This document shows, piece after piece, positions 35,501 to 42,721 of a stretch of DNA of 54,876 bases. The position numbers and the translations under genes were made by a program. The notes under the pieces are model-generated. The model saw only the letters and a list, made by a program, of their open reading frames with translations. It was not told the origin of the DNA and ran no database searches. Position 1 is the stretch's first letter; the number at the start of each line of letters is the position of its first letter. Source of the stretch: a virus; the IMG/VR virus record IMGVR_UViG_3300035126_000263, positions 1-54,876 of that record. The stretch is one strand, 5' to 3'.

Positions 35501-38422
35501 GCAGTTGGCGATCGTTCTGGAACTGACTTGGTTGGTAAGATCAACGAGGAGTTTACTAAAGCTACTGAGAAGAAAACTCAACAACGCAAGACTGAGGAAG
35601 CGGAACTTGATGAGGAATACAAGAAGGTTCAAAAGCAAGCTGACGCTGAGATTGAAAAGCTCGCCAAGATTCAGTCTGATACACCTTCATTCGATCCAGC
35701 GACAGCAAGGCAGACCGCAAATGATGTTCGTGCTATCGTGGCTGCTGACTTGAAACAACGTCCAGACATGGAACGCAAAGCTCCTTGGAAATCCATGTTG
35801 GTTGCCAAGCTACAAGAAGCAGGAGTTGAACCAGCAGCAGCAGAGACATTGGCAGATATTGTTTGGAGACAGCATGAGATCAACAACCTTTCGAGGGAAT
35901 TATCCTCCATCAACAAAGCCATAGAGAAAGGGCCAATTTCGGAGATCGTCAAAGCAATCAAAGATACTCCGCTGGAAGATCAACAGAATCCTAACTGGAG
36001 ATATGAAGTCATGCGCGACTACCTCCGCAGAGCAGGATTGACTGTTGCCCAGTCTGAGAGGATTGCGAAGCTGATGGACATCTCGCTCCAGAAACGCTTC
36101 ACGATGGCGCAGGAGCAAGCATTCACAGATGCTATTAGCAAGTCTGCACCTTGGAAAGCTGGAGATACCAGAAGCCGCAGAGCATTCCAGAAGGTATTGC
36201 AAGCCCTCCGCGCTGGAGCATTAGACCCAGCAAGGAATGTGTTGAGTGACATGGCGGCATTAAATGGATGGACTGGGTTTACTCCAGACCAATACAAAAC
36301 TCTTCTCAAGAATGACGCTATCCTTTCTGATCCAGAAGCAGGCGAGCTTAAAAAGGCAGAAGCCTACAAAGCAATCCAAGATGTAATCTCCAAGGCTAAA
36401 CTACCTATCCGCGCTAGGGATGTCATCGGGCAATACTACGATGCACAAGCATTGAGTGGCATTCCTACATTGACTGTGAACTCATTCTCGCCAATCGCAT
36501 TTGCTATGCGGAATGCTATTATTGAGATTGGATCAGGAACACTCAAGGGTAATCCGAAGGCTATTACTAATGCAGCTACTGCCCTTGTAGATTCAATCAA
36601 ATCGTGGGCAAACACAGTTGCCTTCTCTTTCAAGAACAACGTCACAGTTTACTCCAACGTGGATTACATTGTAAACGATGACAATCTTCTTAGGCTTTAT
36701 CGTCGTGGAGTAGATCAGTTCAAAAGTGGTAAGACACCAAGAGAACGAGCAGACGGAGTAAAGAACATGATGATTGGTATGATGGACTATGTTCGTCGTA
36801 TCTTGAATGCTCTCGACTATGGCGCGATTGCCTCACTTCAGAACCAGAACATCAGCAAGTATTCGATGGCAGTAATGAAGCGGCAAGGGATGTCTATCAA
36901 AGAAGGTAACGAAATGTTTGCGGTGATGATGAAGGCTAAGAATGATTTCTACCTTCAACAGATCGCTATCGGAACCGATAAAAACAAAGCAAGCATTCTC
37001 GCTGATGAGTTCTACATTTCCTCATGGAATGATGCTCTGACTAAAGCAGGCGTAGAGAAGAGTGATATTAAGCAAGCAATGGATGCTGCAATCAACGATG
37101 CGTTGTCTTCTGTTGGTAGGAATAGGCAGTCACTTGACTCTTTGAAAGACGAGTCAACCAAACTGAAAGACGCTGGCGTATCTTCGATGCCTGCCTTGTG
37201 GTTGTTAGAGTCGATGGCGAATGCAGCCAATCAATCCGACAATCAGATTTTGAAATTGTTCAGCCGAGTTATCTATGGATTCGCAATCGTTCCTGCTCGC
37301 GTGATTCGTGAGACAGCTTGGTTTTCACCATATGGATTTGTGCGCTTTGGATATGATGCCATCGCAAAAAAGATGGGCAGAACATCTCCTTATGCTCAGT
37401 CACTTGGAACTGATATTCAGTATAGCCAAAGGCTAAACGAGGCTATCGCTGGCACTGTAGCATTGATTGCGCTTGCATCCCTCCGCGCTGGTTCAACTGA
37501 CGAACCAGAGGAAGATGAGTTCAAGATAGTATTTACTGGTAATGGCCCAAAGAGGAGCGATGACCCTCAGTTCTACGACTCTTGGTATAAGGCAGGCAAT
37601 AAGCCAAACACGATGAGCGTTTATTTCGGGAAGTCCAAGTTTGACTTGAATATGATGAGGGGATTTGAGGCGTTCACTTGGCCTGCCATGATGCTTGGTG
37701 CGCTCGATGATTTGGAGATTCGCAAGAAGCAAAAGCGAGATGCGAATACAGGAACTCAATTGGAAGACGCTTCCATCGTTGCGGGGTTTGTATTTGATGC
37801 AGCACTTCGCCGTGGGCCGTATGCCTTCACCACAAAGTCACTCTTCGGAACCTACGGAGACATCGGTGTAGAGGGCGTTGCGAAGGGGTTGACCTTCCCT
37901 GCAAAGACTCTGATTCCAGTATTGGGAACAAGCCTTGCAAGTAACCTCTCAAACTTCATCAACGACCCAATTGATAGACGCACATTGGATGGCGCGGTAT
38001 GGTCAAACATCCCATTCATCGGGCCTGCCGTAGCACCGAAATCCTTGAACGCATTTGGTGAACCATCGTTGTCAACTGACTTCGCAAGCAAAATGTTTAA
38101 GCTCGGAGTTCCGATTATCTATGACATCCCGACTGACAGAGAATCAATCATGCTTCATGAGTTGGTCTTGAGTAAGGGTGGTGGGCCAAGCATACCGACT
38201 CGGAATCAGCTTGCACAAAGGCTCGACAGAGACCCGACTAATAAAGAATACGAGATGTTCGTGAAAGAATATGGTTCACTTATCGCAGAAGATATGAAGG
38301 CAAATTACACTGATCTTTTTGAAGCGTCAGCGGAAGGTTACAGCAAGTATGTAGAGAAGATTGGAAATGTTGCCAGAGATATTGCTGAAACAAGAGTGAG
38401 AGAAAAATTTGAAAAGCCTTGA
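32504..38422 (+). CDS. Giant internal virion protein (1972 aa)
   Basis: The largest gene in the genome. The N-terminus has a duplicated short motif (RERGYSDDEIWSKL and KERGYSLEEVASI), two hydrophobic segments near 165-210 (MLPSLAAGLLTGGASI), coiled coil, a P/E/V-rich linker (about 450-500), a basic stretch (TKPTAKKPKLGQKGG) and a long helical C-terminal half with another hydrophobic segment (EAIAGTVALIALASL). This modular layout resembles polyvalent proteins and T7 gp16/N4-type injected core proteins. No catalytic motif (lysozyme, ADP-ribosyltransferase, RNA polymerase) was recognised. It is probably ejected into the host with the DNA. Two TTATCG palindromes lie within the gene. Confidence 0.75.
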   Translation: MITQEDLKTIRERGYSDDEIWSKLAETNSDFSIVKERGYSLEEVASITSGKPMPEPEPAGTSIGDTLQTAAEELEAGVGRAGSAFAKSAVGSVRMFTDLFGANNKVSKEIAGVEDYIDQFTTAQAKQDKEEISRLFQEAEGKGLGNKVMAGLKAVAVSPETLGPEMAGYMLPSLAAGLLTGGASIPVQIGAQATIGAAQAAGSIKGDIYQSVRDYSREQGLSEVEADRAATEAQSYGGKNLDLILTNAGIGALAASTGAERIATRILTGRGKDVTKKTIGEFLKQGAMAGGVEALTEGTQEAAEQISQNIALQREGKDVPTFQNVPQVATMGAVAGGVIGGGLKGVEFLSAEEKAEQDINRSADREARSLSATDSTTKKVINDLNQSENAIDSLRQELDTLEPTDPKAQQLRMRISEEQKKATGLKQSLGEELSEPITAIEEQQAALAGAITAPAEPTVKETLQVQPTQAAPAPVEQVVTPPVEVAPLPARTVEESIQNKDTFEFEGMRGAVTLEDGTAVFRPFGTNDKYEVPINPNQAISEIEGIQWVRKGQTRQAPVEPTIPEVAAIVESQPQITEEEFNATEDDFQLPPSLIEIEKSPTLNAIADIFNTGESKIVQEGKRAKKVSATPEFYRQISPEQIDVANKQIDNALRIIDNLPVSEEQKQTLAEPYLLIDQDISSYENNPEYKQYKASIRREVRPADQAITLPETAGKTKPTAKKPKLGQKGGVLIPTKEDFIQAGQNIYEAGMEFGAWAKQMIQQFGDAVREFLGEVWQAVSGAPVKLNELMGYLPKKGEAGAVNVGKGKKREQVMGAKVGPEKKTPEGIIAKTQELLRKQFDPSKVSDKNTTEAFRAIGKLTSKQGNAFAEELNDLGRVEGSEVSMGAALFVNDLFEYSIRLAAEGNKKMLGIMMSNINKLPTGAMGATGAGQTLRARLELAQRFLIMGQAEQDAYTNYVAEFIYGPNPTKEQIQSIKDAYAAVEKTPQVTEQELTDEIKAVGDRSGTDLVGKINEEFTKATEKKTQQRKTEEAELDEEYKKVQKQADAEIEKLAKIQSDTPSFDPATARQTANDVRAIVAADLKQRPDMERKAPWKSMLVAKLQEAGVEPAAAETLADIVWRQHEINNLSRELSSINKAIEKGPISEIVKAIKDTPLEDQQNPNWRYEVMRDYLRRAGLTVAQSERIAKLMDISLQKRFTMAQEQAFTDAISKSAPWKAGDTRSRRAFQKVLQALRAGALDPARNVLSDMAALNGWTGFTPDQYKTLLKNDAILSDPEAGELKKAEAYKAIQDVISKAKLPIRARDVIGQYYDAQALSGIPTLTVNSFSPIAFAMRNAIIEIGSGTLKGNPKAITNAATALVDSIKSWANTVAFSFKNNVTVYSNVDYIVNDDNLLRLYRRGVDQFKSGKTPRERADGVKNMMIGMMDYVRRILNALDYGAIASLQNQNISKYSMAVMKRQGMSIKEGNEMFAVMMKAKNDFYLQQIAIGTDKNKASILADEFYISSWNDALTKAGVEKSDIKQAMDAAINDALSSVGRNRQSLDSLKDESTKLKDAGVSSMPALWLLESMANAANQSDNQILKLFSRVIYGFAIVPARVIRETAWFSPYGFVRFGYDAIAKKMGRTSPYAQSLGTDIQYSQRLNEAIAGTVALIALASLRAGSTDEPEEDEFKIVFTGNGPKRSDDPQFYDSWYKAGNKPNTMSVYFGKSKFDLNMMRGFEAFTWPAMMLGALDDLEIRKKQKRDANTGTQLEDASIVAGFVFDAALRRGPYAFTTKSLFGTYGDIGVEGVAKGLTFPAKTLIPVLGTSLASNLSNFINDPIDRRTLDGAVWSNIPFIGPAVAPKSLNAFGEPSLSTDFASKMFKLGVPIIYDIPTDRESIMLHELVLSKGGGPSIPTRNQLAQRLDRDPTNKEYEMFVKEYGSLIAEDMKANYTDLFEASAEGYSKYVEKIGNVARDIAETRVREKFEKP
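33800..33815. promoter_or_regulatory. 16-bp palindrome copy 10 (centre GAAC)
   Basis: Perfect arms, inside the giant virion gene, read in a different frame (E-L-S-E-P-I) from most coding copies. It is therefore not selected as a peptide. Confidence 0.75.
36966..36981. promoter_or_regulatory. 16-bp palindrome copy 11 (CTATCG-GAAC-CGATAA)
   Basis: Inside the giant virion gene; one outer base deviates. Confidence 0.7.
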
Positions 38423-38492
38423 CACCCGCAGAAGCTGATGTAGATTGGTTCTGCAAACTGCATTGGGTTTGTTTCATGTTATTCATTAGGGG

Positions 38493-38524
38493 ACGCACCT
38501 CGGAGAAATTCGGGGTGCGTTTTC
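38493..38524 (+). terminator. Terminator ending the late structural operon
   Basis: ACGCACC (38493-38499) pairs with GGTGCGT (38514-38520) and is followed by TTTTCTG. It lies 70 nt after the giant gene and just before a promoter. Confidence 0.75.
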
Positions 38525-38526
38525 TG

Positions 38527-38542
38527 TTATCGTAACCGATAA
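38527..38542. promoter_or_regulatory. 16-bp palindrome copy 12 (centre TAAC)
   Basis: Between the late terminator and the next promoter, 30 bp upstream of its -35 box. Confidence 0.8.
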
Positions 38543-38572
38543 AAATATTTTCTAAAAAGTATTAAAAAAATG

Positions 38573-38600
38573 TTGACACGATAATCGTAGTCTGTAGATT
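38573..38600 (+). promoter_or_regulatory. Promoter for the recombination-gene operon
   Basis: TTGACA (38573-38578), a 16-bp spacer, TAGATT (38595-38600). The predicted start near 38607 falls on a GTG that is in frame with the first gene. Confidence 0.65.
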
Positions 38601-38639
38601 TGCCTTGTGAACGGCACAACCTCCGTCCATAAAAACCTA

Positions 38640-38852
38640 ATGAAAGATACACCAACAGTAAAAAAAGAAGTAACAGAAAAACCAGCAGTGCAGAACTCCG
38701 AACTCCAGCGTGAAATCTATCTCCGCTTGGTATCGGCGGCAGCAGCAGATGGACGATTCCTTCTCGGCAATCTTCCCAATGCGCAGGCAGTAGTCAAGCA
38801 GGGCGACCACCTCAAGGGTGTGGCTGAAATCCTTGCCAAGTGCTACGAGTAA
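38640..38852 (+). CDS. Small hypothetical protein (70 aa)
   Basis: MKDTPTVKKEVTEKPAVQNS..., with a helical C-terminus (REIYLRLVSAAAADGRFLLG). A leaderless GTG start at 38607 would add 11 residues and cannot be excluded, because the promoter predicts transcription from that base. First gene of the recombination operon; TAATG overlap with the next gene. Confidence 0.7.
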   Translation: MKDTPTVKKEVTEKPAVQNSELQREIYLRLVSAAAADGRFLLGNLPNAQAVVKQGDHLKGVAEILAKCYE

Positions 38853-38989
38853 TGGAAGACGATTACGATCTTTCTTCGGAAATCGAAGAGGCGCGTCACG
38901 AAGCATACATTCATAAATGTGCGATGCGCGACATGGATCAAGGCATCCGACCTACCTACTGGGACGAACCCAATGACGATAACGAATAG
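38852..38989 (+). CDS. Small acidic protein (45 aa)
   Basis: MEDDYDLSSEIEEARHEAYI..., very rich in D and E, with overlaps on both sides (TAATG before, 17 nt with the nuclease gene after). Too short for family assignment, but the tight coupling supports expression. Confidence 0.6.
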   Translation: MEDDYDLSSEIEEARHEAYIHKCAMRDMDQGIRPTYWDEPNDDNE

Positions 38990-39842
38990 ACACGATTTGC
39001 CCGCGCCCATGTATCGGGCGTTGGCACACGATGGTTATATGGCAGGTCAAAGGAAAGCTGACATCTCAGTGACTACCTTGATCGGGCCACCGAAGATCAA
39101 CCAACTTAAGAAACGCTACTCTGACCAGATCGTAGAAGACGCATCCGACAGGGTGTGGGCATTACTTGGTCAGTCAGTGCATAAAGTTCTTGAGTTGGCA
39201 GGCGGCGAGGATGAGATGACTGAGAAGCGTCTATACAAAGAAATCAATGGATGGACGCTGACCGGACAGACTGACCTCTACGAGACTGGCAATCAGACTA
39301 TCTCTGACTTCAAGGTAACATCGGTATTCTCCTTCCTCCTCGGCGGCAAGTCTGAGTGGGAAGCACAGATCAACCTCAATGCTATGCTCTGGAGAGAGTA
39401 TGGATACGAAGTCAAGAAAGGTCAGATCGTCGCCATCCTCCGTGACTGGCAGGCAAGCAAGGCAGAGTTTGACAAAGAGTATCCTCAGTGTGCAGTTCAC
39501 ATTGTTGACATACCTCTTTGGGATAACGAAGAGTGCATAGCCTACGCTACGGAGCGGATCAAACTCCACCAAGCAGCGGCAGCAATGCCAGACGATACCA
39601 TCCCTGCCTGTGATCCAAAGGAACGATGGGCTAAACCAGATACCTTTGCGATCCGAAAGGACGGGAACAAACGAGCAGCAAAAGTGTGCGAGACATTAGA
39701 GGAAGCTGAAAGACTGCTGCCTACCTATGGCGCGAAACACTCAATCGAAAAACGAAGCGGAGGGGATATGCGATGCGAGCGTTACTGCTCAGTAGCTCCC
39801 TTCTGCCACTACTACAAAACAACCTATAAAACCAATGAGTAA
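38973..39842 (+). CDS. RecB-like PD-(D/E)XK nuclease with Cys cluster
   Basis: 289 residues from the ATG at 38973; the open frame from 38919 overlaps the previous gene. Motifs: GQSVHKVLE (His70), TGQTDLYE (Asp101), ISDFKVTS (Asp112-x-Lys114), the catalytic core of PDDEXK_1 or Cas4/RecB-type exonucleases. The C-terminus has CERYCSVAPFC, and upstream cysteines (IPACDPK) could complete a Cas4-like Fe-S cluster. Together with the SSB-like protein downstream it probably performs end resection for recombination. Confidence 0.85.
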   Translation: MTITNRHDLPAPMYRALAHDGYMAGQRKADISVTTLIGPPKINQLKKRYSDQIVEDASDRVWALLGQSVHKVLELAGGEDEMTEKRLYKEINGWTLTGQTDLYETGNQTISDFKVTSVFSFLLGGKSEWEAQINLNAMLWREYGYEVKKGQIVAILRDWQASKAEFDKEYPQCAVHIVDIPLWDNEECIAYATERIKLHQAAAAMPDDTIPACDPKERWAKPDTFAIRKDGNKRAAKVCETLEEAERLLPTYGAKHSIEKRSGGDMRCERYCSVAPFCHYYKTTYKTNE

Positions 39843-40068
39843 GAATCTACCACCTATCGAAAGACTGGCGATGCTGCCAGAAGAGAATAGGCAAGAAGCA
39901 TTAGACTGGATGGCAAACCAACCATCAGCAAGCATAGATGACACTGTTGATCCAATAAGCCGATGGGAAATCCGCATCTCCCTTGGCGGGTTAGGAGATT
40001 TCTATCGCATCTATGACAAAGCAACAAAAGAAATCAAAGAACTGGAAGTAAACGAAGATAACTGGTAA
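39835..40068 (+). CDS. Small hypothetical protein (77 aa)
   Basis: Starts 8 nt inside the nuclease gene. MSKNLPPIERLAMLPEENRQ..., with a predicted helix then a beta hairpin (WEIRISLGGLGDFYRIYDKA). Probably an accessory to the nuclease or the SSB-like protein; no family recognised. Confidence 0.65.
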   Translation: MSKNLPPIERLAMLPEENRQEALDWMANQPSASIDDTVDPISRWEIRISLGGLGDFYRIYDKATKEIKELEVNEDNW

Positions 40069-40075
40069 ATAAATT

Positions 40076-40897
40076 ATGAGTAACCAATTAGACGGCCTTG
40101 AGCCGAAAGACATCATTAAGAAAGTAACGGGGAAGATAACCAAACTCTTTCCAGAAAAGAAATTTGAAGGCAACTACGGCCCGACTTCAGTCCAAAATGG
40201 TGAGATTGAAATTGATGGGCAGACATACAAAATTGCATTCTGGAAGAATAGCCAACCAGAATCCGCTAAGAATAGGACAGTCACATTATCCTCAACTCGC
40301 AGTAAGCAGGGTTTGAGTGGAGTGACATTTGAAAAAGAATCCTATGAAAAAGAAGGCAAAAAAATTGAAAACCTTCTTATTAAGGTTACAGCATCGGCTA
40401 AAATTGAATACGATGGCGAGAGCGAAGAGCCTGCCCGTGTTGCATCTCCTGCGACACCCAAGGTTATCGTAACCGATAATCCAGAGAAGGCATTGGATGA
40501 GATCGTGGAGCTTCACCAGTATATTGATAGCCTCGTCCGCATGGCATACCTTGGCAAGATCACAGACGAAGAAACCCTTCGCTCGTATGTCTCATCGGTC
40601 TTCATTGAAGCTAACCGGAAGGGCATCCACTACTCATCGAAGGTCGAAGCGCCGAAGAAGGAAGAGCCAGTGAAGGATGAGGTTGATCCCAACGACTGGG
40701 GTTCTGTCATCGTCCCATCTGGATCACACAAGGGCAAGAAGCTGGCAGAGATCGGCAAGCCTGCCCTTACCAAACTTTACGAATACTACTTAGAGAAAGG
40801 ATTTAACACTCCCTTTGCTAAATGCGTAGAGAAAGCAGCGGAAGACTTGAACCTCGACGCACCAGCAGGCGAGGAAGAAGACAACATTCCATGGTAA
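40076..40897 (+). CDS. Single-stranded DNA-binding/recombination protein (SSB-like)
   Basis: 273 residues. The N-terminal half (GEIEIDGQTYKIAFWKNSQP, then IENLLIKVTASAKIEYDG) reads like an OB-fold. A linker of A, P, E and K follows, then a small domain VIVPSGSHKGKKLAEIGKPA of the DUF3820 or exonuclease-X C-terminal kind, and the last residues EEEDNIPW form an acidic tail ending like the DDDIPF tip of SSB, which recruits partner proteins. Starts in the AATTATG context. One TTATCG palindrome lies inside. Confidence 0.7.
   Translation: MSNQLDGLEPKDIIKKVTGKITKLFPEKKFEGNYGPTSVQNGEIEIDGQTYKIAFWKNSQPESAKNRTVTLSSTRSKQGLSGVTFEKESYEKEGKKIENLLIKVTASAKIEYDGESEEPARVASPATPKVIVTDNPEKALDEIVELHQYIDSLVRMAYLGKITDEETLRSYVSSVFIEANRKGIHYSSKVEAPKKEEPVKDEVDPNDWGSVIVPSGSHKGKKLAEIGKPALTKLYEYYLEKGFNTPFAKCVEKAAEDLNLDAPAGEEEDNIPW
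40464..40479. promoter_or_regulatory. 16-bp palindrome copy 13 (centre TAAC)
   Basis: In the SSB-like gene, at the boundary of the OB-like part and the linker (V-I-V-T-D-N). Confidence 0.75.
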
Positions 40898-40939
40898 TCC
40901 TGTTCTCCCCAGAACACCTAACCTAAACCTAAACACAAC

Positions 40940-41920
40940 ATGAAAAAGAAAGAAATAGAATTGTTCAGCCCAACTCAAGAGGGAGTCATTGTCCCTCTGT
41001 CAACCTACCTCCGTCAAATGGGGGAGTTCGTTAAGACCGAATGGCCGGGGATCAACATCACCGAAGCTCACATCAAGAAGGCATGGAGCAAACTCCAGAA
41101 GAACGAATACCTTGGCGACGATGCGCCAGATGAGATGCTGGAGATGTATGAGAAGATGTCCGCTGACTTGGACATGGCCGAAGAGATGGAAGAAGAACGC
41201 CTTGCCATGCCAGCAGTAGAAGAGGCAGAAGAAGTTGAGGTTGAACTTACCGAAGATGAACCAATCAACGAATCCCTCGCCCTTGTGGAGAGTGTGAAGG
41301 ATGGATTGGAACTCAGTTCATTTACTCAGAAGTTCGACATCGGATCAGGAATGACTCAGTGCGTTCCTAAAGGTAAGGTGGAGATGAAAGACTGGGTAGC
41401 AGCATTTGCCTTCGGTCTGACTCTCGAAAGCGGAGCACAATGGATCATCGGTGATTCAGTGGTAGCCTTGGAGAACGCAGGGCATGAGGATGTAGTCAAT
41501 CAACTCTGCTCTAACTTCAAGAAGTCCTATCCAACTGTCTCCGGTTACGCCCGTGCTTGCCGCGCATTCCCTGCTGATAAGCGCGATCCTGCCCTTCCAT
41601 TCACAGTCTATCGTGAGATTGGCAACGCTAACTTCGGTGACAACAGCACCAAGAAACAGCAAGAACTTCTTGAAGCAGCAAAGACTGAGAAGCTATCCTC
41701 GACTGAGGTTCGCAACCGAGTGCGGCATGAGCAGGGTAAAGACGATAAACCATCCGGTCATCGCTTCCTTCTCCTCAATGTCGGTAACTTCTCCAACTCG
41801 GAAGTCCTCCGCTCGATGCCCGAAGAAGTGCAAGAACATCAACTCTTGATCGACCTTGGCGATAAGTCATGGTTCGATCCAGCCGAAGGTGAATGGTTGA
41901 AATTCGGAAAGGAAGCATGA
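40940..41920 (+). CDS. Putative DNA-binding protein of KorB/ParB-like HTH type
   Basis: 326 residues. The first 90 residues are helical, followed by a very acidic stretch (EEAEEVEVELTEDEP). The C-terminal half has WIIGDSVVALENAG, TVSGYARACRAFPADKRD, FTVYREIGNANFG and KTEKLSSTEVRNRVRHEQ, a pattern seen in HTH proteins of plasmids and phages related in style to ParB/KorB DNA-binding domains. There is no ParB CTPase motif. The leader upstream is A/C-rich (CCTAAACCTAAACACAAC). It is one candidate for binding the scattered palindromes, by analogy with KorB on RK2; this is speculative. Confidence 0.5.
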   Translation: MKKKEIELFSPTQEGVIVPLSTYLRQMGEFVKTEWPGINITEAHIKKAWSKLQKNEYLGDDAPDEMLEMYEKMSADLDMAEEMEEERLAMPAVEEAEEVEVELTEDEPINESLALVESVKDGLELSSFTQKFDIGSGMTQCVPKGKVEMKDWVAAFAFGLTLESGAQWIIGDSVVALENAGHEDVVNQLCSNFKKSYPTVSGYARACRAFPADKRDPALPFTVYREIGNANFGDNSTKKQQELLEAAKTEKLSSTEVRNRVRHEQGKDDKPSGHRFLLLNVGNFSNSEVLRSMPEEVQEHQLLIDLGDKSWFDPAEGEWLKFGKEA

Positions 41921-41921
41921 T

Positions 41922-42068
41922 ATGAGCAAGAAAGATTACGAAGATGATCCAGAAGCCTATTGGCAGGATAAAGCAGACCGGAAAGAACAAGACGGCAAAG
42001 AAAAACTAAACCGCTGGGAGAAGGAGAATCCTCATTGGCCCTACGGATTCAAACCGAAGGATTGTTAA
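41922..42068 (+). CDS. Small charged protein (48 aa)
   Basis: MSKKDYEDDPEAYWQDKADR..., ending WPYGFKPKDC. Rich in K, D and E with four tryptophans or tyrosines near the end. The stop overlaps the next start (TAATG at 42066-42070). Confidence 0.65.
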   Translation: MSKKDYEDDPEAYWQDKADRKEQDGKEKLNRWEKENPHWPYGFKPKDC

Positions 42069-42322
42069 TGATTGAAAAAATCTTAGTGAAACTATGCGCG
42101 TTCTCATCTGAACAACTCATAGGTATTGCAAACAAAGCGTTGAATGATAGACAGGAAATCTTGGAGAGATCAGAGAAAGAAAAAGCAAGACTCCAAACTA
42201 TTAACTCACGCTTGCTGGCAAGGCTGGCTATGACAGAGAGAGCGCGAAACGAAGCTCAAGCAGAAGTGCAAAGATTAACTAACTTAGAAATAGCAAGACA
42301 ACAAAACAAAGAAAACAAATAA
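42068..42322 (+). CDS. Coiled-coil protein (84 aa)
   Basis: The start at 42068 overlaps the previous stop; the frame from 42035 is rejected. MIEKILVKLCAFSSEQLIGI..., then about 50 residues of K/E/R/L/A coiled coil (EKARLQTINSRLLARLAMTE). Likely a dimer; function unknown. Confidence 0.65.
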   Translation: MIEKILVKLCAFSSEQLIGIANKALNDRQEILERSEKEKARLQTINSRLLARLAMTERARNEAQAEVQRLTNLEIARQQNKENK

Positions 42323-42325
42323 TTT

Positions 42326-42607
42326 ATGTCAGAACCAACACAACAAAACGAAACCTCGAAAGCAGTTCTTGAAGCGTTCACCTTCATTAAGAGCGGCGAC
42401 GAGACACTAAACGAACGAGTCCACGCAATGGCCAGTCTGTTGCATACAGCAGCGATGATGGTCATCAAATCAGAATCCCGCAAGGGTGAAGGGTTTGAAG
42501 CTATCCGCTACTTGGAAATGGCGTTCCTATACTACACCCAAGCGCAGTTTAGGAAACGCTTCGACACAGAAGAACCAAAAGAAGAGGCTCCACGAATTAT
42601 CAGTTAA
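42326..42607 (+). CDS. Small helical protein, faintly Acb2-like (93 aa)
   Basis: MSEPTQQNETSKAVLEAFTF..., with two main helices: LNERVHAMASLLHTAAMMVI and GFEAIRYLEMAFLYYTQAQF. The layout of about 90 residues with a basic 'SR' before a final amphipathic helix containing LE-A recalls Acb2-type cyclic-nucleotide sponges (anti-CBASS), but the resemblance is in pattern only. It ends just before a bidirectional terminator, at the end of the plus-strand block. Confidence 0.6.
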   Translation: MSEPTQQNETSKAVLEAFTFIKSGDETLNERVHAMASLLHTAAMMVIKSESRKGEGFEAIRYLEMAFLYYTQAQFRKRFDTEEPKEEAPRIIS

Positions 42608-42675
42608 AGCATATGGCGAACTACTAATAAACTACCAATTCATGCGAAATTAGTAGTTAACCGATAACAACAAAA

Positions 42676-42716
42676 AAGCCCACCTTGGATTTTTCCTCGG
42701 TGGGCTTCTTGCTTTT
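42676..42716. terminator. Bidirectional terminator between convergent operons
   Basis: AAGCCCACC (42676-42684) pairs with GGTGGGCTT (42699-42707). An A-run (42672-42677) precedes the stem and T-rich sequence including TTTTT (42712-42716) follows it, so it can stop both the plus block and the minus helicase operon. Confidence 0.85.
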
Positions 42717-42721
42717 TAGAA

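Noticed and set aside
38607-38639. GTG start extending the gene at 38640
   Set aside because: Not excluded, but the ATG at 38640 is the simpler start; noted as an alternative because the promoter predicts transcription from 38607.
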